Assembly (NCBI RefSeq): GCF_014651535.1
Contig: NZ_BMXB01000001.1
Location: 124,001-188,000, forward strand
Source of the DNA: Salinimicrobium marinum
GTDB lineage: Bacteria; Bacteroidota; Bacteroidia; Flavobacteriales; Flavobacteriaceae
Direction: 5' to 3'
DNA: 64,000 nucleotides
In this document: positions 44,435 through 53,683 of the stretch, one piece after another
How the letters are laid out: each line of letters begins with the position of its first letter
Position numbering within the stretch: position 1 is the first letter of the stretch
Translations under genes and position numbers: made by a program
The notes under the pieces: model-generated
What the model was told of the DNA's origin: nothing
The model's input: the letters and a program-made list of their open reading frames with translations, nothing else
The model's database searches: none

Positions 44435-45055
44435 ATGAAAAAGCTATTATTTTTAATTGCATTAATCGGAATATTGACCTCCTGTAACCAGGGAGATGAT
44501 ATCATTTCAAATCCTCCTGTAGAAGTTGAGACCAAAGCTTATGATTTCAACCAGGAGTTACCAGATCTATCTGTTTATCACCTGCCTGCCACCTGGACAA
44601 CCCAGGATAATGAAGAGATCCAGATGGAAGACCTGAGAGGGAACGTACTGGTAATGGTGATGATCTACACATCCTGCAAAGCCGCCTGTCCAAGATTAAT
44701 TGCAGATATGCGCAATATTGAAAAACAGGTACCCGAAAAAGATCTTGATAAAGTGAAATTTATAATGGTAAGTATTGATCCCGAAACAGATACTCCTCAA
44801 CGTTTAAAAGAATTCTCACAGGATAATTTAATGGAAGATGATCACTGGATGTTCCTTAGAGGAACCCCGGAAGATACACGGGAATTTGCTGCCGTACTTG
44901 CCGTAAGCTACAAAAAGATCTCTCCTATAGATTTTTCACATTCTAATATCATTAGTGTGTTCGATGAAGATGGAGTTCTTGTACACCAGCAAGAAGGACT
45001 GGGAGTGGACAATAAAGAAACCATTGACGCTATTCACAAAGAAGTTTCTAATTAG
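44435..45055 (+). CDS. SCO family copper chaperone
   Basis: A 206-residue lipoprotein (lipobox LTSC, Cys17) of the Sco1/SenC type with a thioredoxin fold. The copper motif is Cys-Lys-Ala-Ala-Cys-Pro in MIYTSCKAACPRL, with a distal His in DFSHSNII. Sco proteins deliver copper to the CuA or type 1 sites and may serve NirK here, as this is the last gene of the nirK-nirV-sco operon and a strong terminator follows. Confidence 0.92.
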   Translation: MKKLLFLIALIGILTSCNQGDDIISNPPVEVETKAYDFNQELPDLSVYHLPATWTTQDNEEIQMEDLRGNVLVMVMIYTSCKAACPRLIADMRNIEKQVPEKDLDKVKFIMVSIDPETDTPQRLKEFSQDNLMEDDHWMFLRGTPEDTREFAAVLAVSYKKISPIDFSHSNIISVFDEDGVLVHQQEGLGVDNKETIDAIHKEVSN

Positions 45056-45085
45056 TTTAGTTAGTTATGTTTTGATTGATTGATG

Positions 45086-45125
45086 AAAAGAGGGTACGTG
45101 ATTAAAAGCTTACCCTCTTTTTTAT
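45086..45125. terminator. Bidirectional terminator between sco and the AraC gene
   Basis: AAAAGAGGGTA and TACCCTCTTTT form an 11-bp stem around a 14-base loop, with A on the left side and T on the right, so it serves both convergent genes. Confidence 0.88.
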
Positions 45126-45134
45126 TAAATCAAT

Positions 45135-46172
45135 CTATTCCTCAGCAGTGTCGTCATCAACTTCGACGTATGATTTCAGAAAATATTTGGGACTAACCCC
45201 ATATTTTTCCTTGAAAATTTTAGCAAAATAACTTCGGTTGGATAGACCAATCAAATTGACAATTTCAGAAATATTATATTCTGAAGATTCTAAAAGCTCC
45301 CTTGCTTTTTCCAGTTTAATCCGTTGATTGTATTTATTGACCGTTAGATCGTAAGTGTGTTTAAAACCTTGCTGAAGTTTGTTGACATTGGTTCCCACTT
45401 CCTGAGCAAGGTATTCAACGGAATAATTCTCATTAAGGTTTTCCTGGATAAGACGGGAAGCCCGGTCTACCTTATCAACGTCGAAACGCCTCATTATTTG
45501 CGGCTGATTATCCTCCCGGCGATCGTCCTGATATTGATTTATCTGAATGACCAACATGTCAAAAAGTTTCCCTTCTAAGAATAGATTTCTTACAAAGCCC
45601 TTGTATTCTTGTGAATCTATCTCTTCAACAAGATCTGCTGCTCTTAAGCTGTAATTTCCCTGGTAAAAGAATTTTTTTTCTGCTACAGAATCTTCAAATA
45701 AAGCTTTTAATTCTGGTTCGAGGCCATGGAAGTGATGGTTGTTCCGGTTGCTGAAGGTGTGCCTTATAATTTCTATACTGGTAATATGAGCTGGCTGGTT
45801 GGCCTTGAAAGAAAGCATGTGCCCATTGTTTCCGCTGCTGGATACAATCACATTTTGATACGTGTGGATGGTATGCGTTTCTTTATCTTCTTCAAAGGCA
45901 TGATCTGCAGTACCTTCAGAACAAAAAATGAATTTTAGAGGGTGTGTTTCATTAATGGTGAATAAGATATCATAATCTTCATAGAAGGTACCTTTATAAA
46001 TAATGACTCCAATTCCCGAATCAAAATCGGCAGATCTTATTAAACCTTCTCCAATACTCTTTGGTATTTCAATGGTTAATTCCCCGCTATCTTCATGAAT
46101 AGGAACTTTCCATTGCCTGGCGATATCTTTTACGATATCGTGTACAGGTAGTGCTTTTACTTCAATTCTCAT
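45135..46172 (-). CDS. AraC-family transcriptional regulator
   Basis: A 345-residue regulator. The last 100 residues have the double helix-turn-helix (VEYLAQEVGTNVNKLQQGFKHTYDLTVNKYNQ and ISEIVNLIGLSNRSYFAKIFKEKYGVSPKYF). The N-terminal 230 residues form a beta-rich domain with no recognised ligand motif. It is convergent with the nirK operon and 490 bases from ccoI, so it might regulate copper or nitrite genes, but nothing in the sequence proves that. Confidence 0.9.
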   Translation of the reverse strand: MRIEVKALPVHDIVKDIARQWKVPIHEDSGELTIEIPKSIGEGLIRSADFDSGIGVIIYKGTFYEDYDILFTINETHPLKFIFCSEGTADHAFEEDKETHTIHTYQNVIVSSSGNNGHMLSFKANQPAHITSIEIIRHTFSNRNNHHFHGLEPELKALFEDSVAEKKFFYQGNYSLRAADLVEEIDSQEYKGFVRNLFLEGKLFDMLVIQINQYQDDRREDNQPQIMRRFDVDKVDRASRLIQENLNENYSVEYLAQEVGTNVNKLQQGFKHTYDLTVNKYNQRIKLEKARELLESSEYNISEIVNLIGLSNRSYFAKIFKEKYGVSPKYFLKSYVEVDDDTAEE

Positions 46173-46662
46173 ATTTTCAGTTTTTCAATTCTGCTATTGT
46201 GTTAACAACCAGCAGGCTTTTTTCTTCATTTATGCTGTGGTCTAGATTTAAATTACAGCTAGTAATGATCTTTTAGAAACTTATGGAGAATTTAAGAAAC
46301 ATCCGAAAATAACTTTTTAAATTTCTGTTATTTCTTTTTAAAATTCTTAAGGGTAGCCTGGATTTGGTTGATTTCCAATATAGTGAGAAACGTTTTCCAT
46401 CCATATCTGAAGGGTTCATTTTTGTGGAAAAAATATTTGATGTCGGATAATTCAACCACGTCGGTTTCGTACGTTGGATATGATCGTTTTTATAAGTGTA
46501 TGGCACCTTCGGGGTCTGCTTCAATCAATTTTCATGGGAATTACATGATTACGGATCTAAATTTTTTGACCTTCAACTTTAAACCCTGAAGCTGACGAAA
46601 ATCATATTTTTTAAAACTCTCATTTTCAACCTTTGTCCCGGTACAAATGAGCATTTTAATTT
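46173..46662. other. Gap between the AraC gene and ccoI
   Basis: 490 bases, AT-rich. The right end holds the ccoI promoter and its box. No open frame with coding character was accepted; a minus-strand 83-codon frame in it looks random. Confidence 0.4.
46593..46635 (+). promoter_or_regulatory. Crp/Fnr-type box and -7 element of ccoI
   Basis: Box TGACGAAAATCA (46593-46604) and -7 element AACCTTTG (46628-46635, 7 of 8). The centre is 36.5 bases before the final G. The right arm ATCA puts it with the oxygen class. Confidence 0.7.
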
Positions 46663-49032
46663 ATGGGTGATTCCTGTTTTCACTGTGGTGACGAAATAAA
46701 GGACCGCATTGTCTTTGATGAAAAATCTTTCTGCTGCAGCGGATGCATAACCGTGTACGAGATTTTTTCTGAAAATGATCTTACATCTTACTATGACCTG
46801 GAGAAATCTCCCGGGGCTACGCCGAAGGAGACGGAAGGCAAATTCGACTTTTTGTCCAACCAGAAGATCGTAGACAAGCTGCTGGAGTTCAACGACGGAA
46901 ATGTACAAATCATCTCTCTTTATATTCCGCATATTCACTGTAGTTCCTGTATCTGGATTCTTGAAAATCTTTACAAACTGAAGCCGGAGATCAATGCTTC
47001 GCAGGTGGATTTTCCGAAGAAAAATGTAAGGATTACGTATGATTCCGGAAAGATTAGTCTTCAGGAGCTCGTGAAGTTTCTAAGCAAGATTGGCTACGAA
47101 CCCTATATTAGCCTGGACGACTACGAAACCGGAAAAAAACATATTAACCGAAGCCTCATCTACAAGCTGGGGGTGGCAGGATTTGCCTTCGGAAATGTAA
47201 TGTTTTTATCGTTTCCGGAGTATTTTGAGGTTTCAGAATACTGGCTGGACCAGTACAAAGGCCTTTTTAGATGGCTGATGTTCGCATTTTCGCTTCCGGT
47301 GGTGTTTTATGTGGCGCAGGATTATTTTATTTCTGCATACAAAGGGCTGCGGGCCAAAATTCTGAATATCGATGTGCCGCTGGCATTGGGAATTGTAGTA
47401 CTTTTTGTGCGAAGTACGCTGGAGATCATTTTCGACTGGGGTACGGGATTCTTCGATAGTCTCACGGGGCTCCTGTTTTTTCTCACCCTGGGGAAATTCT
47501 TTCAGCAGAAAACCTACAGCTTTCTCTCTTTCGAGCGGGATTACAAATCCTATTTTCCCATCGGCATTACACGAATGACTTCAGAAGGAAAGGAAGAAAA
47601 CGTCCACGTACATGATATTGAAAAAGGGGACAAGCTGCTCATTAGAAACGAAGAACTAATTCCCGTTGACGGAATCCTTATTAACGGAAATGCCCGCATC
47701 GATTACAGTTTCGTCACAGGAGAATCTGAAGCGGTTTCAAAGGAATCGGGGGATAAGCTGTTCGCTGGAGGAAAACAGGTTTCGGGGATCATTGAGATGG
47801 AAGCTTTGAAGACCGTTTCTCAGAGTTATCTTACAAAATTGTGGAGCAACGATGTTTTCCAAACGAATAAAGAGCATTCTTTTACCCGATTAATAGATCA
47901 TATTAGTCAGTATTTTACAGTGGTGCTATTGTTAATTGCTTTTTCGGCATCGGCTTTCTGGCTGTTCCTGGATGTGACCACCGCCATTAATGTGTTTACT
48001 GCAGTGCTTATCATTGCCTGTCCCTGCGCTTTGGCGATGTCTACTCCATTTACGCTGGGGAATTTGCTGCGTATCTTCGGAAATAAAAGATTCTATCTGA
48101 AAAACGCCGGAGTCATAGAGCAACTGGCTAAAGCCGATACAGTCATTTTTGACAAAACCGGCACCATTACTTCCAACAAAAAAAGCAGCATCAATTACGA
48201 AGGAATTATCCTCTCGCCCGAAGAAGAATCACTGCTGAAAAACACTTTGCGGGCTTCCAACCATCCTTTGAGCCGCACGCTCTACTCGATGTTGGCCGAA
48301 TATGATATCGTAGCACTTGATGAGTATACCGAAACCATTGGTAAAGGGATGGAAGCAAGTCACCAACACCAGAAAATGAAAGTGGGTTCTGCCCATTTTG
48401 TGGGGGATAATACGAGTCAACCATCGTTGAACACTGCAGTGCACATCAGCTCCAACAACGAGTATAAAGGCCGCTATATTTTCTACAATGAATATAGGGA
48501 AGGAGTATCAGATCTTTTTTCGGAATTTGGAAAAGAATATCATATTTCAATCCTTTCGGGTGATAACGAAGGGGAGAAGGAAAGGCTGCGAAAGTTGCTT
48601 CCGAAGAAAACAGAAATGCTTTTCAATCAAAAGCCGGAAAATAAGTTGCAGCACATAAAATCACTGCAGGAGCAAGGCCGGAAAGTAATCATGGTGGGCG
48701 ACGGACTCAATGATGCGGGGGCTTTGGCGCAAAGCGAAGTGGGAATTGCCATTTCCGAAAATGTAAATGTATTTTCCCCAGCCTGCGACGCTATCCTGGA
48801 TGCTTCAAAATTTCAGCAGTTGCACCAGTTTATCACCGCTGCGAAAAAGTCGATCACAGTAATAAAGGTAAGTATTGTACTTTCTTTTTTATATAATATC
48901 GTAGGGCTATTCTTTGCTGTTACCGGGCAGTTATCCCCCATCATCGCAGCCATCCTGATGCCGCTGAGTTCCATTAGCATCATTGTTTTTGCGACTATTT
49001 GTACCAACGTGATTGGGAGGAGGATTAAGTAG
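46663..49032 (+). CDS. ccoI: cbb3-associated copper P-type ATPase
   Basis: CcoI/FixI, 789 residues, a heavy-metal P1B ATPase that exports copper for cbb3 assembly. An N-terminal Cys-rich domain (CFHCGDEI then CCSGC) precedes a metal-binding domain with HCSSC (Cys93, Cys96). The membrane metal site Cys453-Pro-Cys455 and phosphorylation site DKTGT (Asp497) are intact, as are GDGLND and the final helices. The extra Cys-rich N-terminus is typical of the FixI type in Bacteroidota. It is monocistronic with a Crp/Fnr-type box. Confidence 0.95.
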   Translation: MGDSCFHCGDEIKDRIVFDEKSFCCSGCITVYEIFSENDLTSYYDLEKSPGATPKETEGKFDFLSNQKIVDKLLEFNDGNVQIISLYIPHIHCSSCIWILENLYKLKPEINASQVDFPKKNVRITYDSGKISLQELVKFLSKIGYEPYISLDDYETGKKHINRSLIYKLGVAGFAFGNVMFLSFPEYFEVSEYWLDQYKGLFRWLMFAFSLPVVFYVAQDYFISAYKGLRAKILNIDVPLALGIVVLFVRSTLEIIFDWGTGFFDSLTGLLFFLTLGKFFQQKTYSFLSFERDYKSYFPIGITRMTSEGKEENVHVHDIEKGDKLLIRNEELIPVDGILINGNARIDYSFVTGESEAVSKESGDKLFAGGKQVSGIIEMEALKTVSQSYLTKLWSNDVFQTNKEHSFTRLIDHISQYFTVVLLLIAFSASAFWLFLDVTTAINVFTAVLIIACPCALAMSTPFTLGNLLRIFGNKRFYLKNAGVIEQLAKADTVIFDKTGTITSNKKSSINYEGIILSPEEESLLKNTLRASNHPLSRTLYSMLAEYDIVALDEYTETIGKGMEASHQHQKMKVGSAHFVGDNTSQPSLNTAVHISSNNEYKGRYIFYNEYREGVSDLFSEFGKEYHISILSGDNEGEKERLRKLLPKKTEMLFNQKPENKLQHIKSLQEQGRKVIMVGDGLNDAGALAQSEVGIAISENVNVFSPACDAILDASKFQQLHQFITAAKKSITVIKVSIVLSFLYNIVGLFFAVTGQLSPIIAAILMPLSSISIIVFATICTNVIGRRIK

Positions 49033-49255
49033 ACGAATGTCTGTGAAATTTAAAAACTATTAGTTTATCTCACTCTTAAGTTTTCTCGAGATAATGGAAT
49101 ATGCCTGCTGACTTCTAAATTATTTTCAACTTTAAAGAAAGTAATTGTAGATTTTGAAAACTTTTTTATATTCGGCACTTTTCTACTTCAGGAAGATTCA
49201 TGAACGTCCAATTTAAAACCATGTATACTCACTTTCTGGCGCTCAGTTATCTGGG

Positions 49256-49879
49256 ATGCTCATCTTTTTTTTGCTCGCTCTGTTGTCTGATATAATCTTT
49301 CCGGTGCTGGTAATTTTGATCATGCCCATCCCGCTCTATTTTCTTTTCAGGGGGGAAGTTGCGCTAAAAGTTGCTGCAGGTAAATTGAGGGTGACCTGGA
49401 TCAAAAAACCTGCTTTTGTTAAGTTAAAAGATTCTGAAATTCAACTTTATGAAGTGATCAGGTGGAAGCTTCAAAGGAACAACCGTGGCCCTGAAATATT
49501 TACGATTATTTTAAAAAGTGGGAAAAAACTTCATTTCCGGCCGGATCTGTTTTCTGTACGGGACTGGAACTCTGAATTGTGGCAAGAATTTGATAATGAA
49601 ATGAGAAAATTTTATTCCGATACTTCAGAGGAGGATCTTTATAAAAAGATTTTTAATTCAGGATATATTGCGAATCTAGATAACAGAATAAAGCTCGTAA
49701 AACACCTGAACTTTCTTCTAATTGCTTTAGGTCTACTATCTTTATTTGTGATGATTGCATATAGAGAGTATGAAACGGCTTTATCTGTTGGTTTTTTATC
49801 GGTTTTTATTCTTCTTGCGGGATTGGTCATCTATTATCATTACCTGAAAAATGAAAGAAAGCAGACTTTAAAAAGATGA
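49256..49879 (+). CDS. Membrane protein of unknown function, 207 residues
   Basis: Two hydrophobic helices at the start (about 2-30), a soluble middle rich in Lys and Trp, and two more near 155-200. No family was recognised; it looks like a PH-domain-like membrane protein with EIQLYEVIRWKLQRN and ILKSGKKLHFRPDLFS, which is only an impression. A different frame upstream (ATG at 49221) is open for 19 codons and could be a frameshift or chance. Function unknown. Confidence 0.6.
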   Translation: MLIFFLLALLSDIIFPVLVILIMPIPLYFLFRGEVALKVAAGKLRVTWIKKPAFVKLKDSEIQLYEVIRWKLQRNNRGPEIFTIILKSGKKLHFRPDLFSVRDWNSELWQEFDNEMRKFYSDTSEEDLYKKIFNSGYIANLDNRIKLVKHLNFLLIALGLLSLFVMIAYREYETALSVGFLSVFILLAGLVIYYHYLKNERKQTLKR

Positions 49880-49908
49880 TAGGGGTCCTTTCCCTGGATA
49901 GTTTAATT

Positions 49909-51258
49909 TTATCCCAACGCCTCCACAATTCCGCTTAAAAAAGTATCCACGTTAAATTCCGGATCTTCTGTTAGTCCAAACCTGACTACTACAAGATCTT
50001 TGGAAGGAATGATAAAAACGAACTGACCCTGAAATCCGTTACAGGAGTAGAGGTCTTTCGGAACATTTGGAAACTTACCTTCTGCATTCAGCCAGAAATG
50101 AGCACCGTATTCGCCGTTGGATCCGTTGGTGGGTTTGGTGGTATATTCTGCCCAGGAGTTACTAAAAATCTGCTCTTCTTTCCATTTTCCGTTGTTGAGG
50201 TACAGCAACCCGAATTTTGCCCAGTCGCGGGTGGTGGCCCAGCCATAGGACGAGGTAATGTAATTCCCGGCAAGATCTGTTTCCATCATCATGGAATCCA
50301 TTCCTATTTTATCGATCAATTCTGTATACCAGAAATCAAGATATTCCTGGTGGCTATCAAATTGATCACGAATAAACTTTGAAAGTAGGTTAGTCGTGCC
50401 CGAAGAATAATTCCAGCTGTTGTTGGGTTCTCCCGCCAAAGGTTTATTCAATTGCACCTGTGGCATATCTTCTTCTAAAAACAACATTTTATTCACATCA
50501 GAATTACCGGTATAATCCTCTTCCCATGCGAGTCCGCTGTTCATTTGTAACAGATTATTAAGGGTGATTTTAGAACGTTCATCGTTCTCCCACTCCTTAA
50601 AAAGATTGTTTTGATTCAATGAAATTTTCCCTTTTTTTTCAAGGATTCCCAGGGCGGCATTTGTGAGACTTTTTGTAAGGGACCAACCCAGTAGTTTTGT
50701 TTCCGAAGAAAATCCGGCAGCATATTGCTCACATATCAAATGGTCTTTATGAAGAACCACCACGGCCCGTGTCCTCTGGATTTCCTGTCCTTCAAGATCA
50801 AATGCTTTTCCTACGGTTTCTTCCAGCTTTTTGTAATTTACATGGGCAAAGGTGGATGGGTTGGGTTCGCCTTTTCCGTAAGGATATGGAGAAATATCCG
50901 TATTCAGTGTCCGGTTTGGTTTACAGATGGCAGAGGCTGTTTCGCTGGAGTTTTCCGGTAGTAATACACAGCCCACCCCTTCCCGGTAAACTGCTCTCCT
51001 TTTCTTTAATCCCATGAAACTGGAAGAAACAGATTTATCTGCCAGGTCAATTTTACTTTCGGCATAATTGACCGGCTTAAAACTGTTGTCACCTGTCCTT
51101 ATGGACTGCAGGTCGCGACCGGCTTCAAACATACAGGAACATACATTCTTCGCTGCAAAACCGCTAATGATATTTAACTTTGGGTAATTTTTATATACAA
51201 CAGCTCCTGCTATTATAGGAAAAGCTGCCATTAATCCGTACTTAATATTTTTATCCAT
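49909..51258 (-). CDS. Membrane-anchored serine hydrolase (class C beta-lactamase-like)
   Basis: A 449-residue protein with an N-terminal anchor (about 8-22) and a serine hydrolase domain. The catalytic Ser-x-x-Lys is in GWSLTKSLTNAALG, the Tyr motif in WNYSSGTTNLLS, and the C-terminal block has YSCNGFQGQFVFIIPSKDLVVVRFG. It may be an esterase or D-alanyl peptidase rather than a beta-lactamase. It has no operon partner. Confidence 0.85.
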   Translation of the reverse strand: MDKNIKYGLMAAFPIIAGAVVYKNYPKLNIISGFAAKNVCSCMFEAGRDLQSIRTGDNSFKPVNYAESKIDLADKSVSSSFMGLKKRRAVYREGVGCVLLPENSSETASAICKPNRTLNTDISPYPYGKGEPNPSTFAHVNYKKLEETVGKAFDLEGQEIQRTRAVVVLHKDHLICEQYAAGFSSETKLLGWSLTKSLTNAALGILEKKGKISLNQNNLFKEWENDERSKITLNNLLQMNSGLAWEEDYTGNSDVNKMLFLEEDMPQVQLNKPLAGEPNNSWNYSSGTTNLLSKFIRDQFDSHQEYLDFWYTELIDKIGMDSMMMETDLAGNYITSSYGWATTRDWAKFGLLYLNNGKWKEEQIFSNSWAEYTTKPTNGSNGEYGAHFWLNAEGKFPNVPKDLYSCNGFQGQFVFIIPSKDLVVVRFGLTEDPEFNVDTFLSGIVEALG

Positions 51259-51713
51259 TATTCTTTTTGGGTGCCTTGTCAGTAAAAATAAATGATTTAT
51301 GTTCTTTTTTCTGTTAAAGCTTATGCAAATGAGCAGGAAGAGATCATATATTTTATTTATAAAATGGTTCTAATGGTTTAAAGCAATAGAATGTCAATTC
51401 TATAGGATTTGTTTTATTTGAATTTAAAAAGATGGTTTCAGAAATTAAATTATTTGCACCTGAAATTATCTATTTCGGTAGTTGATGTTATTTCTTTGAA
51501 GACGATCATTATACGCATTTCAGGAAGTGAATCCGGCAAATGGAAAGATTGCAGATGTCGGAAGGGGTAAGTATAGATTTGGGAAGGATTTTAAAATGAT
51601 GATTTCCAGGGAGTGGAAGTTCGGAAAAAATCCTATTTTTAAAGCCTAATACAGCTCATTGAAGTTTTCATCAGCCAGATTTCAGTCAAAATTAGAACTT
51701 TAATTACTATTTT
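51259..51713. other. Gap between serine hydrolase and secreted protein
   Basis: About 455 bases. A 7-bp hairpin (ATAGAAT/ATTCTAT) at 51386-51403 is the only structure seen. No RNA or gene was recognised. Confidence 0.4.
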
Positions 51714-52211
51714 ATGAAAGCAACAACTTTTTTATGCACCATTCTAACTTCCATGCTATTTCTCACAAAGGTTGGGGCGCAGGAAAGTCTGATCATAACG
51801 AAAGAACAAAACTCTGAATGGGTGAACTCTCTAAAGTCGGCAGAGTTGCCTGAAAGTCTGGATCTTCTACAGCAGAGGATGCAGGCAGATACTGACATTT
51901 TTTACATAGGCGCAAGGAATCCACATGGCAAAGAGAGGGTGGAGCAGGGATACCAGGAGCAATCTTATTGCCGGCCGTTGTATATTTTTATTTCAGAAGG
52001 GAAAGAACCTGTTTTTATAAAATCTAATCCAGATGAGGCCACAGTCAAAAAGTTACGGGATTATCTAAAACCTGAAAATATTGCTGAAGTAGAGGTAGAA
52101 ACAGGAATCCCCGCAGAAGCGATCTATGGTAGCAGAGGCTCTTGCGGAGTTGTTAAGATGCAAATCAGGAATAAAGAGAATTTTAACCAGCTTCAGGATC
52201 TTTTAAAATAA
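51714..52211 (+). CDS. Small secreted protein with TonB plug-like C-terminus
   Basis: A 165-residue secreted protein (signal ends VGAQ). The C-terminal end has EAIYGSRGSCGVVKMQIR, nearly the YGSRGxxGVVxI motif at the plug region of TonB-dependent receptors, preceded by ENIAEVEVETGIPA, again like a plug's DIESIEVLK-type stretch. There is no barrel. So it is either an orphan plug fragment or a small secreted protein that has kept the fold. No function is suggested. Confidence 0.55.
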   Translation: MKATTFLCTILTSMLFLTKVGAQESLIITKEQNSEWVNSLKSAELPESLDLLQQRMQADTDIFYIGARNPHGKERVEQGYQEQSYCRPLYIFISEGKEPVFIKSNPDEATVKKLRDYLKPENIAEVEVETGIPAEAIYGSRGSCGVVKMQIRNKENFNQLQDLLK

Positions 52212-52283
52212 GTTTTAAATTCTTTCGCTGTTCATCGTTTTAAAAGCATTCCTTTCTTCCACATTAAATCTTTATGTTATAAA

Positions 52284-52445
52284 GTGAAAAATATATTATC
52301 TCAATTAAGTTATACTACAAATATTAAGGATCCACGTTTTAAAAAGATGGTTCTTGGTGGGATTCTAGGCATTATAATTTTTGCTCTGTTTTTTGGAGTG
52401 GCCGGCTACTTCGCTGGGAAAGCCCTTTATTATTTCACTCATTAA
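52284..52445 (+). CDS. Small membrane protein, 53 residues
   Basis: Starts GTG and has a single helix (about residues 22-45: MVLGGILGIIIFALFFGVAGYF) and a short basic N-terminal part. Next to it and only nine bases away is another small membrane protein. The pair is too short for most gene finders. Coding is supported by the hydrophobic pattern and the tight spacing, not by homology. Confidence 0.4.
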   Translation: MKNILSQLSYTTNIKDPRFKKMVLGGILGIIIFALFFGVAGYFAGKALYYFTH

Positions 52446-52454
52446 ATTCTTTGT

Positions 52455-52574
52455 ATGAAAGGGTGGAAAAAACTTTTCAAAGTATTGGGAATAGTATTTT
52501 CTATTATTATAATACTTTTATTTCTGGATTTTACCTGGAAAAATGCTCTTTGGGGATGGAATAATCCGTGGTGA
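52455..52574 (+). CDS. Small membrane protein, 39 residues
   Basis: MKGWKKLFKV is followed by one hydrophobic helix (about 11-25) and a tryptophan-rich tail ending GWNNPW. The basic start, helix and aromatic tail resemble a small membrane or toxin-like peptide. It follows the 53-residue gene by nine bases, so translation may be coupled. Supported only by composition and position. Confidence 0.35.
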   Translation: MKGWKKLFKVLGIVFSIIIILLFLDFTWKNALWGWNNPW

Positions 52575-52633
52575 CGCGGAAAAATAGATGAAAAACATCA
52601 AATCAACATCAGTTATTAATCGTAGTGCAAAAT

Positions 52634-53035
52634 ATGTCCAATACCGATAATTCCATTATCATAGATTCAGGTAAAGTACTTATCACAGAACGAAAAAAGC
52701 CAATGAGAATACTTTTTTATCTGGCTGTTTTTCTGTTTGGAATGCAGGCTGTATTCATGATCATAGAATACCAGAGTACGAAACAATGGTATGATCTGGT
52801 ACTGGGGGGAATACTGGCTTTTTGTGTCGGTTTGATCGTATCCAGGGAACTGTTCTTCAGAACTCACAGGAATGAAATTGATGTGAAGGAGATTTCAGGA
52901 GTAAAAATTCAGAAGGTGCTTTTTGGCAACGGAAATGTATATCTGAAATTAAAACTGAAAAATAAAGTACGGGAAATTTTTATTGATCAACACCGGGCAG
53001 AAGAAATCAGGAAAGAATTGGATCCCCACACCTGA
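52634..53035 (+). CDS. Hypothetical membrane protein, 133 residues
   Basis: Two hydrophobic helices lie near residues 25-45 and 52-70, then a soluble C-terminal part with a run of short basic strands (KIQKVLFGNGNVYLKLKLKNKVREIFID). An in-frame GTG three codons earlier is less likely than this ATG. Not recognised. The next gene also is a two-helix membrane protein with similar layout, so the two may act together. Confidence 0.55.
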   Translation: MSNTDNSIIIDSGKVLITERKKPMRILFYLAVFLFGMQAVFMIIEYQSTKQWYDLVLGGILAFCVGLIVSRELFFRTHRNEIDVKEISGVKIQKVLFGNGNVYLKLKLKNKVREIFIDQHRAEEIRKELDPHT

Positions 53036-53092
53036 AGCTTTATTTTAACTCATTAAAACAGGATCATTTTAACCGGGAAAAAAGTGTTTATC

Positions 53093-53674
53093 ATGGAAAG
53101 CACAAGTGATAGAATTTATATCATCAATACTTTTAAATCTTCGTTTGGTTCTACCGATAGATCCATTGATAGAAGGTTAAGAAATATTCGCCTGGTGCAG
53201 ATTTTTAATGTTTCTTTTCTGCTATTGTGCTTTGCAGGAACTTTTTTCTCACTCGTGTTACCTGTTTTAGGAGTTAGCAGTATGCTTAAATGGGAAGATA
53301 TGCCGGTATTGATCATATTCTCTTTTATTTTTTTACTCCATCAATTTCGGGCCCTGCTGTACGAAGCTGAAATTTTAAGGCATCTTAAAGTTCTTTACAA
53401 TATAAAAGATTCACAGGTAACTTCACAACTCAACAAGGAGTTGCTGGAGTTGATTAGGAAATGCAATCAAAATAAACCGAAAAACAGTGTAACCGTTCTT
53501 ATATTGTTGTTTCTGTTAGCTGGACTTGCACAGATGATTTTAGAGAATTTTATTCTGTGGGATTACTTGAAGCTTCCGTATTTATTGCTTTCAGCATATC
53601 TTCTCTTTAAGGTGTATCATAACTTTATAAAGCTGAAGCAGAATATTTCTGAAACAGAAAACAGGTTATGCTAA
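53093..53674 (+). CDS. Hypothetical membrane protein, 193 residues
   Basis: A basic N-terminus (residues 1-40), helices near 38-60, 67-85, 130-150 and 160-180, and a short charged tail. Not recognised. It lies ten bases before the Kelch gene. An in-frame GTG three codons earlier exists; the ATG is preferred. Confidence 0.55.
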   Translation: MESTSDRIYIINTFKSSFGSTDRSIDRRLRNIRLVQIFNVSFLLLCFAGTFFSLVLPVLGVSSMLKWEDMPVLIIFSFIFLLHQFRALLYEAEILRHLKVLYNIKDSQVTSQLNKELLELIRKCNQNKPKNSVTVLILLFLLAGLAQMILENFILWDYLKLPYLLLSAYLLFKVYHNFIKLKQNISETENRLC

Positions 53675-53683
53675 CTGTTTTAA

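Noticed and set aside
46273-46524. Minus-strand 83-codon frame in the gap before ccoI
   Set aside because: Composition is random-looking, with no domain, signal or regulation, and it would run into the ccoI promoter region.
49221-49277. Possible upstream start of the 207-residue membrane protein
   Set aside because: It is in a different frame and ends after 19 codons, so it was not merged into the gene.
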